Program-made: the position numbers and the translations under genes
DNA from: Lachnospiraceae bacterium UBA3772
Lineage (GTDB): Bacteria; Bacillota; Clostridia; Lachnospirales; Lachnospiraceae
Assembly: GCA_002371025.1 (NCBI GenBank)
Contig: DFFQ01000047.1
Location: 1-33,934, forward strand
Reading direction: 5' to 3'
Length of the DNA: 33,934 nucleotides
Shown: positions 8,220-16,606 of the stretch, in pieces
Position numbering within the stretch: position 1 is the first letter of the stretch
Layout of the letters: every line of letters begins with the position of its first letter
The notes under the pieces: model-generated
What the model saw: only the letters and a program-made list of their open reading frames with translations
Told to the model about the DNA's origin: nothing
Database searches by the model: none

Positions 8220-8784
8220 AGGAAATCCCTCCTGCTTCAAGTTTTTTCTTCATCTTTGCAAGTGCTCTATGATATATGCTACGAACCGTATTTCTATTCA
8301 TATTTAAGCAATCTGCAATTTCTCCCGAATCCATCTGGCCATAGACAGTCATGGTTACGATCTGCTTTTCCTCATCATTAAGCGCAAGAAAAGCCATCTC
8401 AACTATGCTTCTGTCTAATACCTGACCTATTCCATCATTTGTGGAAATCAAGGTTTCGGTCACTCTCTCTACAGTCATATCTCCTATGAGATTTCTGGAC
8501 TTTACATTCTCTGAAATCTGTCGGGCACATTTGGCAGTAAGTATACGGAACATCCATGTACGAAAAGCATTCGGATCCTGAAGCTTTTCAATTCCAAGAA
8601 ATGCATCTACCACCGCGTCACTCACTGCATTTTCTGCATCATGCGAATTTCCCAAAGTATATAAAGCCATTCTGTAGAGGTCTTTATAAATAATCTCGTA
8701 CAACTTTGCAAAAGCATCTGTATCTTTGTTCTTTGCTCTTTGTACAAGAAAACTTATTTCTTCTTTCAAAATATTATTATCCAT
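8209..8784 (-). CDS. ECF-type RNA polymerase sigma factor
   Basis: The 191-aa protein has region 2 (DAFAKLYEIIYKDLYRMALYTLGNSHDAENAVSDAVVD split over about residues 23-60, then FRTWMFRILTAKC) and region 4 (about 125-180: LNDEEKQIVTMTVYGQMDSGEIADCLNM, then NRNTVRSIYHRALAKMKKKL), the standard two-domain ECF layout with no region 1 or 3. It directs RNA polymerase to a small regulon, usually in response to envelope signals. It is translationally coupled to the beta-propeller membrane protein, which probably controls it. A GGGGAG lies 12 bases before the start. The 140-bp upstream region has a TGCAACA sequence (complement of 8846-8852) and CTATATAG (8819-8826) that might form an auto-regulated promoter, but the spacing is not convincing. 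Confidence 0.88.
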   Translation of the reverse strand: MDNNILKEEISFLVQRAKNKDTDAFAKLYEIIYKDLYRMALYTLGNSHDAENAVSDAVVDAFLGIEKLQDPNAFRTWMFRILTAKCARQISENVKSRNLIGDMTVERVTETLISTNDGIGQVLDRSIVEMAFLALNDEEKQIVTMTVYGQMDSGEIADCLNMNRNTVRSIYHRALAKMKKKLEAGGISYGR

Positions 8785-8924
8785 AATGTTTTGTTACTCC
8801 CCTTTTCAAATGTCTTTACTATATAGTGGCAAATAATCCGCAATCTGTTGCATTTATTTTTAAAATTTTTTTATTTTTTTGTCCGATAGATTTTTTTGAT
8901 TGTAAGTCTATTATTTTACAGCAC

Positions 8925-9308
8925 TTAATTTATCTCGTCTGCATATGCAAGAACTGCATTTCTTACACATTCGTCACATGGGCAGAGAACCTTACCTGTT
9001 TCTATTCCTTTAAGGTCTTTACATGTAACTGCGCCGCATCTCTCGGCAAAGTTAAGAAGCAGCTTTCTTGAATGAGCCATGGTCCCTTTGCCTTCAGTCT
9101 TAAGACCTGCAATTATATTAGCTCCTACAAGCGCTCCACAGGTAGCTTCCATGGTTCCCATACCTGCTCCAAAACCGGCAGTAATACTTAACAGCTTCTC
9201 AGGACTTAAGTCCGTCTCCTCAGCAAGCGCAACAGCCACTGCCTGTGCACAGTTATATCCACTCCTCTTTAATTCAACCGCCTTATCTGCAATTTCTTCA
9301 ATATTCAT
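8925..9308 (-). CDS. C_GCAxxG_C_C family protein
   Basis: The 127-aa protein carries the family signature of spaced cysteines and glycines: GYNCAQAVAVALAEE near residue 19, GFGAGMG, then ATCGALVGANIIAG (the C-GCAxxG-like block), ERCGAVTCKDL and a C-terminal CPCDECVRNAV. This family (PF09719) is thought to bind a redox cofactor or metal and is often near redox or transport genes. No enzymatic activity is established. The start at 9308 (MNIEEIADKAVELK) has AAAGGAG 7 bases upstream; the longer frame to 9335 does not. It stands alone on the minus strand, with a GNAT gene 61 bp upstream. Confidence 0.85.
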   Translation of the reverse strand: MNIEEIADKAVELKRSGYNCAQAVAVALAEETDLSPEKLLSITAGFGAGMGTMEATCGALVGANIIAGLKTEGKGTMAHSRKLLLNFAERCGAVTCKDLKGIETGKVLCPCDECVRNAVLAYADEIN

Positions 9309-9331
9309 AATAAAACTCCTTTCGAAATGAG

Positions 9332-9352
9332 CCATAGTCCCGGGGGCTATGG
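9332..9352. repeat. Hairpin-forming inverted repeat between GNAT and C_GCAxxG genes
   Basis: CCATAG (9332-9337) pairs with CTATGG (9347-9352), with a CCC/GGG inner pairing, between the GNAT stop and the next gene's ribosome binding site. There is no clear T-run on the minus strand, so it may be a weak terminator or mRNA processing stem. Confidence 0.45.
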
Positions 9353-9369
9353 TCCATTTTTATGTAAAC

Positions 9370-9882
9370 CTATAGTTTCTTTTGATAGTAGATCAGATCG
9401 TACCACTTATCAAATTTTTTTCCTATGGACTTCATCCTTCCAACTTCTTCATAGCCATACTGGGTATGGAATTTGCTGCTGTCTTTTGAAAGATTCTCAT
9501 CTTCCTTATCAGCGTAGGCAACCACCGCAAAAAGATTAACAAGCCCCCTATCTTTTGCCGCCTTCTCAAGGGCATCATAGAGTAAAGACCCAATCCCTTT
9601 TCTACGGTAATCCTTATCAATATAAATGGATGTAGTAGCAGACCAGTTAAATGCCTCTCTCACGCCGTACATATCCGCGTAGGCATATCCCACTACTTTT
9701 CCATCATCTTCACAAACAAGATAAGGATATTTCTTTGTGATGGTCTCAATACGTCTTTCAAATTCTTCTACTGTTGGAACTTTATATTCAAATGATACTG
9801 CCGTATTTTCCACATAATATGAATATATTTCCACCAGTCTTGCTGCGTCTTTAAGTTTTACTTCTCTAATACTAAATCCCAT
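9370..9882 (-). CDS. GNAT N-acetyltransferase, phosphinothricin/methionine-sulfoximine acetyltransferase type
   Basis: The 170-aa protein begins SIREVKLKDAARLVEIYSYYVENTAVSFE, split here as the typical N-terminus of the Pat/MddA (YncA) subgroup, followed by VGYAYAD, strand motif TSIYIDKDYRRKGIGSLL containing the acetyl-CoA pyrophosphate-binding RRKGIG loop, and LFAVVAYADKEDENLS. Members acetylate amino groups of methionine sulfoximine, phosphinothricin or related amino acids. The substrate here is inferred from subgroup resemblance only. The ribosome binding site is weak (AGAGAAA). It lies 93 bp downstream of the NUDIX stop and could be read through from that operon; no terminator is visible between them. 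Confidence 0.85.
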   Translation of the reverse strand: MGFSIREVKLKDAARLVEIYSYYVENTAVSFEYKVPTVEEFERRIETITKKYPYLVCEDDGKVVGYAYADMYGVREAFNWSATTSIYIDKDYRRKGIGSLLYDALEKAAKDRGLVNLFAVVAYADKEDENLSKDSSKFHTQYGYEEVGRMKSIGKKFDKWYDLIYYQKKL

Positions 9883-9975
9883 GTCATTTTCTCTTTTTCT
9901 TTCCTATTTATAGCCGAGCAGCTCGCTTTCTGTATTCTTATGGCAGCTCATGCCTTTCAAAAGTTTTGAGACGAC

Positions 9976-10548
9976 TTACGCCCTGCAAATCTCCTCAACC
10001 ACTTCAAGATCTGCCGGCAGCCAGTCAACTGCCGTCCTAAGACCCTCGTTAGAATTAAGCCACTTTGCAGCTTCATGTTCAAGAAGAGAAAGTTCACCAC
10101 TTATTACACTGCACCAGTATACATGCATTGTAATATGAAAATTAGGATAATCTGTGTCAACTGTTTTTATCAGTTCTCCCACCTTAATCTCTGTATCAAG
10201 CTCTTCTTTAATTTCCCTTACAAGTGCTGCCTGTTTCTCTTCACCTGGCTCTATCTTACCTCCAGGAAATTCCCATTTATCCTTAAATTCTCCATAACCA
10301 CGCTGGGTTGCAAAGATTCTCTTGCCATTCTTTATTACCGCCGCCACAACTTCTATCGCCTTACTAATATGTCCATCTTCACTGACCCAGACATATTTTC
10401 CTTCTTCCAGCTTATTTTCTGCGATCCAGTCCTCTGTCACTTCAAAGCGTCTTCCATCTTCTAATTTAAGAACTGCACGAGGCCCATCCAAATGTTCCTC
10501 ACAACCAAAATCAGCTTCTATTATGTCAATAATCTTAAAACGTCCCAT
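9976..10548 (-). CDS. NUDIX hydrolase, MutT/CTP-pyrophosphohydrolase type, with extra N-terminal domain
   Basis: The 190-aa protein has an N-terminal domain of about 65 residues (FKIIDIIEADFGCEE, then a small beta-rich part ending KYVWVSEDGHIS) and a C-terminal NUDIX domain (EVVAAVIKNGKRIFATQRG, then Nudix box GKIEPGE, REIKEEL). All metal-binding Glu residues of the box are present; the last Gly of the box is Asp, as in several (d)NTP pyrophosphohydrolases. WEFPGGK and the domain length fit house-cleaning of oxidised or modified NTPs. The start at 10548 is 2 bp after the sfsA stop, with GAGAGGA 10 bases upstream inside sfsA; an upstream in-frame ATG at 10599 would overlap sfsA by 49 bp. It is the last gene of a six-gene run. 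Confidence 0.85.
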   Translation of the reverse strand: MGRFKIIDIIEADFGCEEHLDGPRAVLKLEDGRRFEVTEDWIAENKLEEGKYVWVSEDGHISKAIEVVAAVIKNGKRIFATQRGYGEFKDKWEFPGGKIEPGEEKQAALVREIKEELDTEIKVGELIKTVDTDYPNFHITMHVYWCSVISGELSLLEHEAAKWLNSNEGLRTAVDWLPADLEVVEEICRA

Positions 10549-10550
10549 GT

Positions 10551-11228
10551 TTATATTTTTCCTCTCAAAATCTCCAATTGATCTGGTTCCACATGACACC
10601 TTAAAAACAGAATTTCAACTCCTGCTTTTTTAGCATCTTCCATAGCAATACCAAATTCAGGATGCATCTTGGTATAAGCTCTAACCTCTGTCACACCATC
10701 CATCTGTATAACAAATGCAAGTGCCGTATTAAATCCCTCTTCTTTAGCTTTCATCAGCTCCCTGATGTGCCTCACACCTCTGTCAGTAGGAGCATCCGGA
10801 AAATATCCTATACCGTCAATTTCCAGAGTACAGCCCTTTACTTCCATAAGATATTTATGAAGAGTCCCATCCTTATCCAGCTTTTCCATATAGAAATCTA
10901 TTCTGGATTCTCCATATCTATATTCCGGAACAACCTTGGTATAATTCTGTTTTTCCAGCCACTCCTTCACAACCTTATTAGGAGCCTGACTGTCTATATT
11001 GAAAAGAACTCCTGTATTCTTTCTTACTGCCACAAGATCATATTTTGTTTTCCTGCCAGGTGTTCCAGGAGCTGTAAGCCAGATCTCGCATCCAGGAATC
11101 AGCAGTTCCTTGCAACGACCTGTATTTTTAACATGCACTATTTCCTTCTGACCATCTATATCAACCTCTGCAATAAAGCGGTTTGGTCTATTCAAAAACA
11201 CTGCCCGTGTTATATTTTTATACTTCAT
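10551..11228 (-). CDS. sfsA: DNA/RNA nuclease SfsA
   Basis: The 225-aa length is normal for SfsA (sugar fermentation stimulation protein), now regarded as an OB-fold plus PD-(D/E)XK nuclease. Visible signatures are AEVDIDGQKEIVHVKNTGRC, ELLIPGCEIWL, the region RKTKYDLVAV, FNIDSQAPN, then the nuclease core ESRIDFYME and YLMEVKGCTL with the D...ExK arrangement, followed by GYFPDAPTDRGVRHIREL. It is cytoplasmic and binds or cleaves nucleic acid; the biological role remains poorly defined. It lies 2 bp after the small orphan gene and 2 bp before the NUDIX gene, so all three share one transcript with the helicase upstream. Confidence 0.93.
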   Translation of the reverse strand: MKYKNITRAVFLNRPNRFIAEVDIDGQKEIVHVKNTGRCKELLIPGCEIWLTAPGTPGRKTKYDLVAVRKNTGVLFNIDSQAPNKVVKEWLEKQNYTKVVPEYRYGESRIDFYMEKLDKDGTLHKYLMEVKGCTLEIDGIGYFPDAPTDRGVRHIRELMKAKEEGFNTALAFVIQMDGVTEVRAYTKMHPEFGIAMEDAKKAGVEILFLRCHVEPDQLEILRGKI

Positions 11229-11230
11229 AA

Positions 11231-11440
11231 TTATTCCGTAAAATACTCATTCAATAGCTTGTTGATATATGCACCGGTTACCGGAACTTCCTTATCAAAC
11301 ATCGCCCTTTCCAAATTAATTTTCTTATCATCAGATATTATATGGATACGGGGAATTCCTTCGTCATTCTTTATCACAAACCAATAAAAAGTTTTATTGT
11401 TGTAAATATGTTTTCTTTTTTCTTTTGGTGAAACAGACAT
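11231..11440 (-). CDS. Small protein of unknown function after the PLD-helicase gene
   Basis: The 69-aa protein is not one I recognise. It starts MSVSPKEKRKHIY, has an aromatic strand TFYWFVIKNDEG, then RIHIISDDKKI and an acidic C-terminus INKLLNEYFTE; it is soluble with no membrane segment. I chose the ATG at 11440 because GGAG lies 7 bases upstream. A longer frame from 11473 would overlap the helicase gene. It sits 25 bp after the helicase stop and 2 bp before sfsA, so it belongs to the same transcript, which is the main reason to accept it as a real gene. Confidence 0.65.
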   Translation of the reverse strand: MSVSPKEKRKHIYNNKTFYWFVIKNDEGIPRIHIISDDKKINLERAMFDKEVPVTGAYINKLLNEYFTE

Positions 11441-11465
11441 ATCATTTCTCCATATTTCATATAGT

Positions 11466-14400
11466 TTATTCACTTATGATATATTCGTATATATCCTCCC
11501 TTACTGGTGTATCAAGTTGCCATTCTATTTCCACAGCAGTCTTATTGGTATTAGCCATAACAACCTGTTGAAGCTTCCCAGTAGCTGACATTGTTCCAAG
11601 ATAATAAAATTCCTTTGAAATTTTATCATCTTTGTTTTTTCTTACAAACAATTCTACGGATATCCCACGCTCTTTCGCATAGATGAAATTTTTTACATCC
11701 TCCGATTCTATTTTTCTACCGGACTTTGAAATAGCAATCAATCTAGAGGAGTCTAGAAAACGGTCTTCATATTTTGTTGTATCACTAATATCATCAGATT
11801 TATCATAGTTAATAAACACAGGGAATGTATTCGTTTTTTTATCATAAAAATATCCATTCATAACAGAAGATAAGTTTTTATCCCAGTTTAACAAACGACA
11901 AGCATCCTCGTAGGTATATTTCTGATAAAGCACCAGATCTGTATCCTTATAGCCCTTGCTATAATCCCTCTGATATCTGTATCTTCCAAACTCGATCAAC
12001 TCTTTAACTATATCGTAGAAATCCTTATTTTTCATCATAGCCTCAAACGTCGAACTCGTCTTATAATCCCCTTCTTTATCCCCCTCGAGGAAGACACATT
12101 TATGATAGGTATTCTTCGCTGCGCCAGAAGCAAATTCATTTGTCATGACACTTATAACACTGTTAATCTCTTTATCACTTATATTTTTATTATATTTTTC
12201 TTTAAGATTGGATTTCATTCCACTTATCAAAGCATGACTATAGCTCATCATTCTATCAAGAAGTTCAATCTCATAAATCCTCTTACCATTTGCCAGTTTC
12301 TTAGAAATGAACTCCACCGCTTTTTCTTCATCCTCGGTGAGTCTTACCTTATAATCATCTTCATATTCCGTAAGGAACTTGTAGTATGAACCAAGCTTAC
12401 TATCAAATATCCTAAGGACATCCATTTCTCCATATCTGTCAAAATCCATAAGACTAGGAATTCTGCCAATTTTATTCTTCAGATTCTTATAGTTTTCCTT
12501 GATCAGCTTTAAGTCACTGAAATTTGCTGTATCAATGGCTGCATAAATTCGTTTTCTTGATATCTCATCAAAATGAATCGTAGAAGCACCAGGTATTACC
12601 TTTTCTCCCTCAGCCACATAACGCCGGATGTTGTCCTTGTTATAAGTTCTATCCCCTGAGAGAGCAATCGGAATCATAAAATTATTCTTATAATTCCCAA
12701 TAAAATCAAGGATAACCACAAACTCTTTATCCGTTGCATTTCTAAGCCCACGTCCTAACTGCTGAACAAAAACGATTGGCGATTCTGTTGGTCTAAGCAT
12801 TACAACCTGATTGATCTCAGGAATATCCACACCTTCATTAAAAATATCTACCGTGAAAATGTAATCGAGATAATCTTCACTTGCACCAGTACCATTTATC
12901 ACATCCAGTTTACTCTTTTGAGACTCCGTTGCGATTTCATTTATATCAACATTCTTAGTAAGCAGCTCAATTGCTTTTTCTCTTTCTTCCTGGCTGTCAC
13001 TTCCAGTTAGGGCAGTAGTCTTATATCCTCTTTCATTAAACAACTCACTAAGCTTTTCAGCTTCATTTCTTGAACTGCAGAAAATAAGTCCCTTAACTCT
13101 ATCCCCAGAATAACCATAGTATTTTATCTGCTGAATTATATAATCCACACGCACATCAGAAACAAGTCTGTTAAAATTTCTCAAACCTGTTTCTTCATCT
13201 ATCTCTTCCCCATCTATATTAAGATCGGTGATCCCAAAATAATGGAAAGGACAAAGTAAATCCTCTTCCATCGCCTGCTGCAGCCTGATCTCAAGAGCAA
13301 TATTATGATCAAATACAGAAAATACATCAAAGCTATCTGTTCTTTCCGGAGAAGCTGTCATTCCCAGCCAGAACTTAGGCTCAAAATATTCCATTATCTT
13401 CTGATAGCTGCCCGCCCCTGTACGATGGGCCTCGTCGATTATTATGGTTTGGAAATGATTCTTCTTAAATTCCTGTCTTACTTCCTCTTTAGCCATCATT
13501 TGCATAGTTGCAAAAAGGAAATCAGCTTCCATATCCTTATTATTTCCAGAAAGGAGTCCAAACTTTCTTGTATTTCCAAATACCATCTTATATGACTTCA
13601 TGGCCTGTTTTGCGATCTGCTCTCTATGCACAACAAAAAGAACACGTTCATTTGCTCCTATTTTATTAAGAGCATCACGTACACCGAAGGCTGAAGCATA
13701 AGTTTTTCCCGTCCCAGTTGCACTGATGAGGAGCGCTTTGTCTTCACCATCATCAATCAGCTTGCTCAGGTTGTTGATAAAGTCTACCTGCATGGAGTTT
13801 GGTTTTAACCTATATTGCTCAAGAGATATAACCCCTTTATTTTGGCTATTTTCCTCGCTACTATTTGCAGCCACTTCTACTGCATTTTTAGCAGCTTCAA
13901 GAGCTATCTTTCTCTGTCTCTTTATAGTTTCATATTTTGTCCTATATTCATCTATAAATTCCTCATAGGTCCTAGTATGACTTCTATCATTCCAAAGCTT
14001 ATCAAATGCACCACTTACAGTTTGGTACATTTCTCCTTCAGCAGTTGAAATAACTTTTGTATTCCATTCCTTATTAACTGAAAGGGCCTTCTGAGTCATA
14101 TTTGAAGAACCAATAAGAATTGTAAATGTGCCATCATTTTTGAATATATAACCCTTTGTATGAAAGCCGATTCTTTCAGTATCTACTGCTGTCTTTTCAC
14201 CATCAGCAGTTTCATATGCTTCAAATGGCACAGCTTCTTCTCTATACATACGAAGTTCTATGTTTTTAAGTTCCGCCAGCTTATCCAAAGCCTTAGGATC
14301 TGTAAAATTATTGTAATCTGTAGTAAGAACCCTGCCTGGAATCCCTTTCTCTTCAAGTTCTTTCAGTGTCTGAAGAAGTGGAGTTATTCCACCAAGAGTG

Positions 14401-14651
14401 ATAAATGCAACACTAAAAACAAAGGACTCACATTTACGTAGTTCATCCTCTATCGTAGTCATTACCTTCACACCGTTTGTATGGTCATTTGAAATGAATG
14501 AAGGCTTATATGCTGCATTGGATTTATATGATGCATCTATAAATGCAGTAGTTGCACCGGATTTAATTTTTTCTATATAATCGTTCATATTTTTCCACCA
14601 CTCAAGTGATATAGCATTATCTCTTATGAGTTTTACAATATCATAAATCAT
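11466..14651 (-). CDS. PLD-nuclease / SF2 helicase / DUF3427 fusion protein
   Basis: The 1061-aa protein has three parts. An N-terminal phospholipase-D-like nuclease domain (about 60-220) carries GFHTKGYIF (His164, Lys166) and GSSNMTQKAL. A superfamily II helicase core (about 280-680) has Walker A ATGTGKT (311-317), DEAH at 406-409, GMTASPERTD, FCSSRNEAEKL, EGVDIPEINQ and QQLGRGLRN. A C-terminal DUF3427 domain (about 760-1055) includes LYQKYTYEDACRLLNWDK and SKSGRKIES. Such proteins translocate on and cut nucleic acid and are frequent in defence islands; the exact role is not established. The start overlaps the preceding nucleotidyltransferase stop by 4 bp (ATGA). An internal ATG at 14588 (MNDYIEKI) with GGTGG upstream is an alternative start that matches the usual family N-terminus. 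Confidence 0.88.
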   Translation of the reverse strand: MIYDIVKLIRDNAISLEWWKNMNDYIEKIKSGATTAFIDASYKSNAAYKPSFISNDHTNGVKVMTTIEDELRKCESFVFSVAFITLGGITPLLQTLKELEEKGIPGRVLTTDYNNFTDPKALDKLAELKNIELRMYREEAVPFEAYETADGEKTAVDTERIGFHTKGYIFKNDGTFTILIGSSNMTQKALSVNKEWNTKVISTAEGEMYQTVSGAFDKLWNDRSHTRTYEEFIDEYRTKYETIKRQRKIALEAAKNAVEVAANSSEENSQNKGVISLEQYRLKPNSMQVDFINNLSKLIDDGEDKALLISATGTGKTYASAFGVRDALNKIGANERVLFVVHREQIAKQAMKSYKMVFGNTRKFGLLSGNNKDMEADFLFATMQMMAKEEVRQEFKKNHFQTIIIDEAHRTGAGSYQKIMEYFEPKFWLGMTASPERTDSFDVFSVFDHNIALEIRLQQAMEEDLLCPFHYFGITDLNIDGEEIDEETGLRNFNRLVSDVRVDYIIQQIKYYGYSGDRVKGLIFCSSRNEAEKLSELFNERGYKTTALTGSDSQEEREKAIELLTKNVDINEIATESQKSKLDVINGTGASEDYLDYIFTVDIFNEGVDIPEINQVVMLRPTESPIVFVQQLGRGLRNATDKEFVVILDFIGNYKNNFMIPIALSGDRTYNKDNIRRYVAEGEKVIPGASTIHFDEISRKRIYAAIDTANFSDLKLIKENYKNLKNKIGRIPSLMDFDRYGEMDVLRIFDSKLGSYYKFLTEYEDDYKVRLTEDEEKAVEFISKKLANGKRIYEIELLDRMMSYSHALISGMKSNLKEKYNKNISDKEINSVISVMTNEFASGAAKNTYHKCVFLEGDKEGDYKTSSTFEAMMKNKDFYDIVKELIEFGRYRYQRDYSKGYKDTDLVLYQKYTYEDACRLLNWDKNLSSVMNGYFYDKKTNTFPVFINYDKSDDISDTTKYEDRFLDSSRLIAISKSGRKIESEDVKNFIYAKERGISVELFVRKNKDDKISKEFYYLGTMSATGKLQQVVMANTNKTAVEIEWQLDTPVREDIYEYIISE

Positions 14652-15427
14652 TTAATCATATTGTAGAAAGCCTCATTTAAATCACTATAATCCTTCTTCC
14701 TGTCATCAGGGATCTTATCTGAGATTTCTTTCTGTTTTGGTATCTCGGCCTTAATGAAATCAATAATCTCAGGTATATGTTCATTCAGCTCACTCTCTTC
14801 TGTAACCGCTTTTCGTTCCAAGAGTAATTCTATCGCCCTGAACAATTCATCATCGAGACCGTTCTGTGTACCATCAAAAAGTGTCAATAATTCTTCAAAT
14901 CTCATCGGTGGGATACTGTGTGTTTTCTCAATCCAAATACAACAAAGAAGGGGTCTTAGTGCATAGAGATATTTCTTATATTTCACTTTATCTCCCATCA
15001 GGAATCCGTGATAAGTACTATTCGCAGTACCATAATAATGGCATACGGATGCCTTTTCTGAGAAGAATTGTCTGATCATCTTATCAAAACAGTCCCACTC
15101 CTCGGTCCGTCTGTATACAATCGGAGAATTCGCCCATTCCATAACATTTGGATTACCTTTTGCATATGCAAGCAGAGCTTTCTTTAAATCCCAGCCATTT
15201 ATATCAAGAACCTCATCAAGCTGCCACTCTATTACATCTTTTCCAGGATCTAGCCTAAGGTATTCCTCAACCTTCTGCATATAAATGAATCTTACATCGT
15301 AATCGCTATCCGGAGATGCAAATCCCCAGGCACGGCTACCGGATTCTATCGCATAAAGTATTTTTACATTATATTTTTCCTCAACTGCATCAAGGGCATC
15401 TTGTATTTCTTTTTCAATATTTCTCAT
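14648..15427 (-). CDS. RlaP-like polymerase-beta-fold nucleotidyltransferase (shorter paralogue)
   Basis: The 259-aa protein belongs to the predicted nucleotidyltransferase family PF10127 (RlaP/YcgL). The catalytic motif is ESGSRAWGFASPDSDYDVRF, with GS at 30-31 and metal-binding Asp42 and Asp44. It is followed by EWQLDEVLDINGWDL, the conserved KGNPNVMEWANSPIVY segment and a helical C-terminal half. Family members are linked by genome context to RNA repair or nucleotide addition, but substrates are not established. The start at 15427 has GGAG 7 bases upstream; the longer frame to 15466 overlaps the preceding gene. It lies 19 bp after a second nucleotidyltransferase gene and overlaps the helicase start by 4 bp, so it is made together with both. 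Confidence 0.85.
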   Translation of the reverse strand: MRNIEKEIQDALDAVEEKYNVKILYAIESGSRAWGFASPDSDYDVRFIYMQKVEEYLRLDPGKDVIEWQLDEVLDINGWDLKKALLAYAKGNPNVMEWANSPIVYRRTEEWDCFDKMIRQFFSEKASVCHYYGTANSTYHGFLMGDKVKYKKYLYALRPLLCCIWIEKTHSIPPMRFEELLTLFDGTQNGLDDELFRAIELLLERKAVTEESELNEHIPEIIDFIKAEIPKQKEISDKIPDDRKKDYSDLNEAFYNMIK

Positions 15428-15446
15428 ACTACAACTCCATGAAAAT

Positions 15447-16466
15447 CTATATTTCACCCATAACAACTCTTCTGTTCACTTTTTCCACAAACCGCTCTAT
15501 TCGCTCCATATCTGGACTATCCGGTAATTTACTGCTGTGTTCAGCCTCAGCATAACGATTTTCATATTCTGACACAATTCTGTAGAACTTATCTGTCAGA
15601 CAGCTATCTTTCATGAACGCCCCATCTCTGATGCTTCTGAGAAGTTCCAGTTCAGCATCAGGTCGTCTCGTCCTTATAAGCCCATTTTTCAGAATATCCG
15701 TTCCCATCATAAAGAGACGTACCAGATGCATTGCATGCTTGTTAAGATGGTTATCATCTTTCTTCCTGTTTCGCTTTCCAATCTTGTCATATTCTCTGAT
15801 CACAGTATTCATGGTATTCATCATTTCGTTATAAGCACGGATTGGAAGATGCTTCATATCACCATCTATAAAGATTTCCTTCTCTAGTCCCTCGGTAACA
15901 GCATCATCTATATAAATATGAGTTTCCCCCAGCCCGCCAAGAACCTGTCTTCTGTTATAATCATCTAAAGCATGCTTAACTGAACGCATGATATGCTCTT
16001 CTCTATCAGGCTGTGACATGGAATCACGGGCGATAGCATTTTGAAGCCTTCTTAATTGAGCATCAGCATAATGGCCAAATGAAGCCGCAGCTCTTTTTGA
16101 TAAAAACATATCTTTATTATCCAACAGTTCCTGACCTATCTCAGACTTTATCACGTAATCATTCCCATCAATTCCAAGAATTTCAATTGTATTAGGGTTA
16201 CAGCTGATTAAAAGCTTTACGATCTTATTAAATGAATAGATGACTGTATCTGTAACTCTATCCTCAAACTGTTCAAACTCAGAAAATCCTATCAGATCAG
16301 ATGGGAGATTTAATGTTATTCCCCTAAAATCAACATCACTTCCTTCTCTGTTTGTGCCATAACCGTAACTTCCGGAAACCCCAAGCAGAATTATACGGTT
16401 TCCGAGTCTTGGGTTTTCTCGAATAAAATCATATTCAGTTTTCTTTATATACTCTCTAAAATCCAT
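15447..16466 (-). CDS. RlaP-like polymerase-beta-fold nucleotidyltransferase (longer paralogue)
   Basis: The 339-aa protein has the motif GSYGYGTNREGSDVDFRG (Gly32-Ser33, Asp44, Asp46), then DTVIYSFNKIVKLLISCNPN and IEILGIDG, the hallmark of the other PF10127 subgroup. The C-terminal two thirds are helical and basic (HYADAQLRRLQNA, KHAMHLVRLF, RTRRPDAEL). It is only distantly similar to its downstream partner, mainly around the catalytic motif, so the pair is not a recent duplication. It is first in the unit with the second nucleotidyltransferase and the PLD-helicase. The gap upstream (16467-16606) is AT-rich and probably holds the promoter; I could not fix one. The likely role is nucleotide transfer to RNA or protein; the target is unknown. 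Confidence 0.85.
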   Translation of the reverse strand: MDFREYIKKTEYDFIRENPRLGNRIILLGVSGSYGYGTNREGSDVDFRGITLNLPSDLIGFSEFEQFEDRVTDTVIYSFNKIVKLLISCNPNTIEILGIDGNDYVIKSEIGQELLDNKDMFLSKRAAASFGHYADAQLRRLQNAIARDSMSQPDREEHIMRSVKHALDDYNRRQVLGGLGETHIYIDDAVTEGLEKEIFIDGDMKHLPIRAYNEMMNTMNTVIREYDKIGKRNRKKDDNHLNKHAMHLVRLFMMGTDILKNGLIRTRRPDAELELLRSIRDGAFMKDSCLTDKFYRIVSEYENRYAEAEHSSKLPDSPDMERIERFVEKVNRRVVMGEI

Positions 16467-16606
16467 TATTCACACTCTTCAACACTCTACGATAATAGTA
16501 ATATCTTCCTTTAGTATATTATCTCTACGATTCATATATAGCCCTTTCAATTATATAAGTTTATCGTCTTTCTTTAATATTTTATAATGCATTATATGTC
16601 TTCTCT

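Noticed and set aside
10662..11387. Long open frame (241 codons) on the plus strand opposite sfsA and the small gene
   Set aside because: It is antisense to the well-supported sfsA, has no ribosome binding site and a Cys/His/Ile-rich composition typical of the reverse complement of coding DNA.
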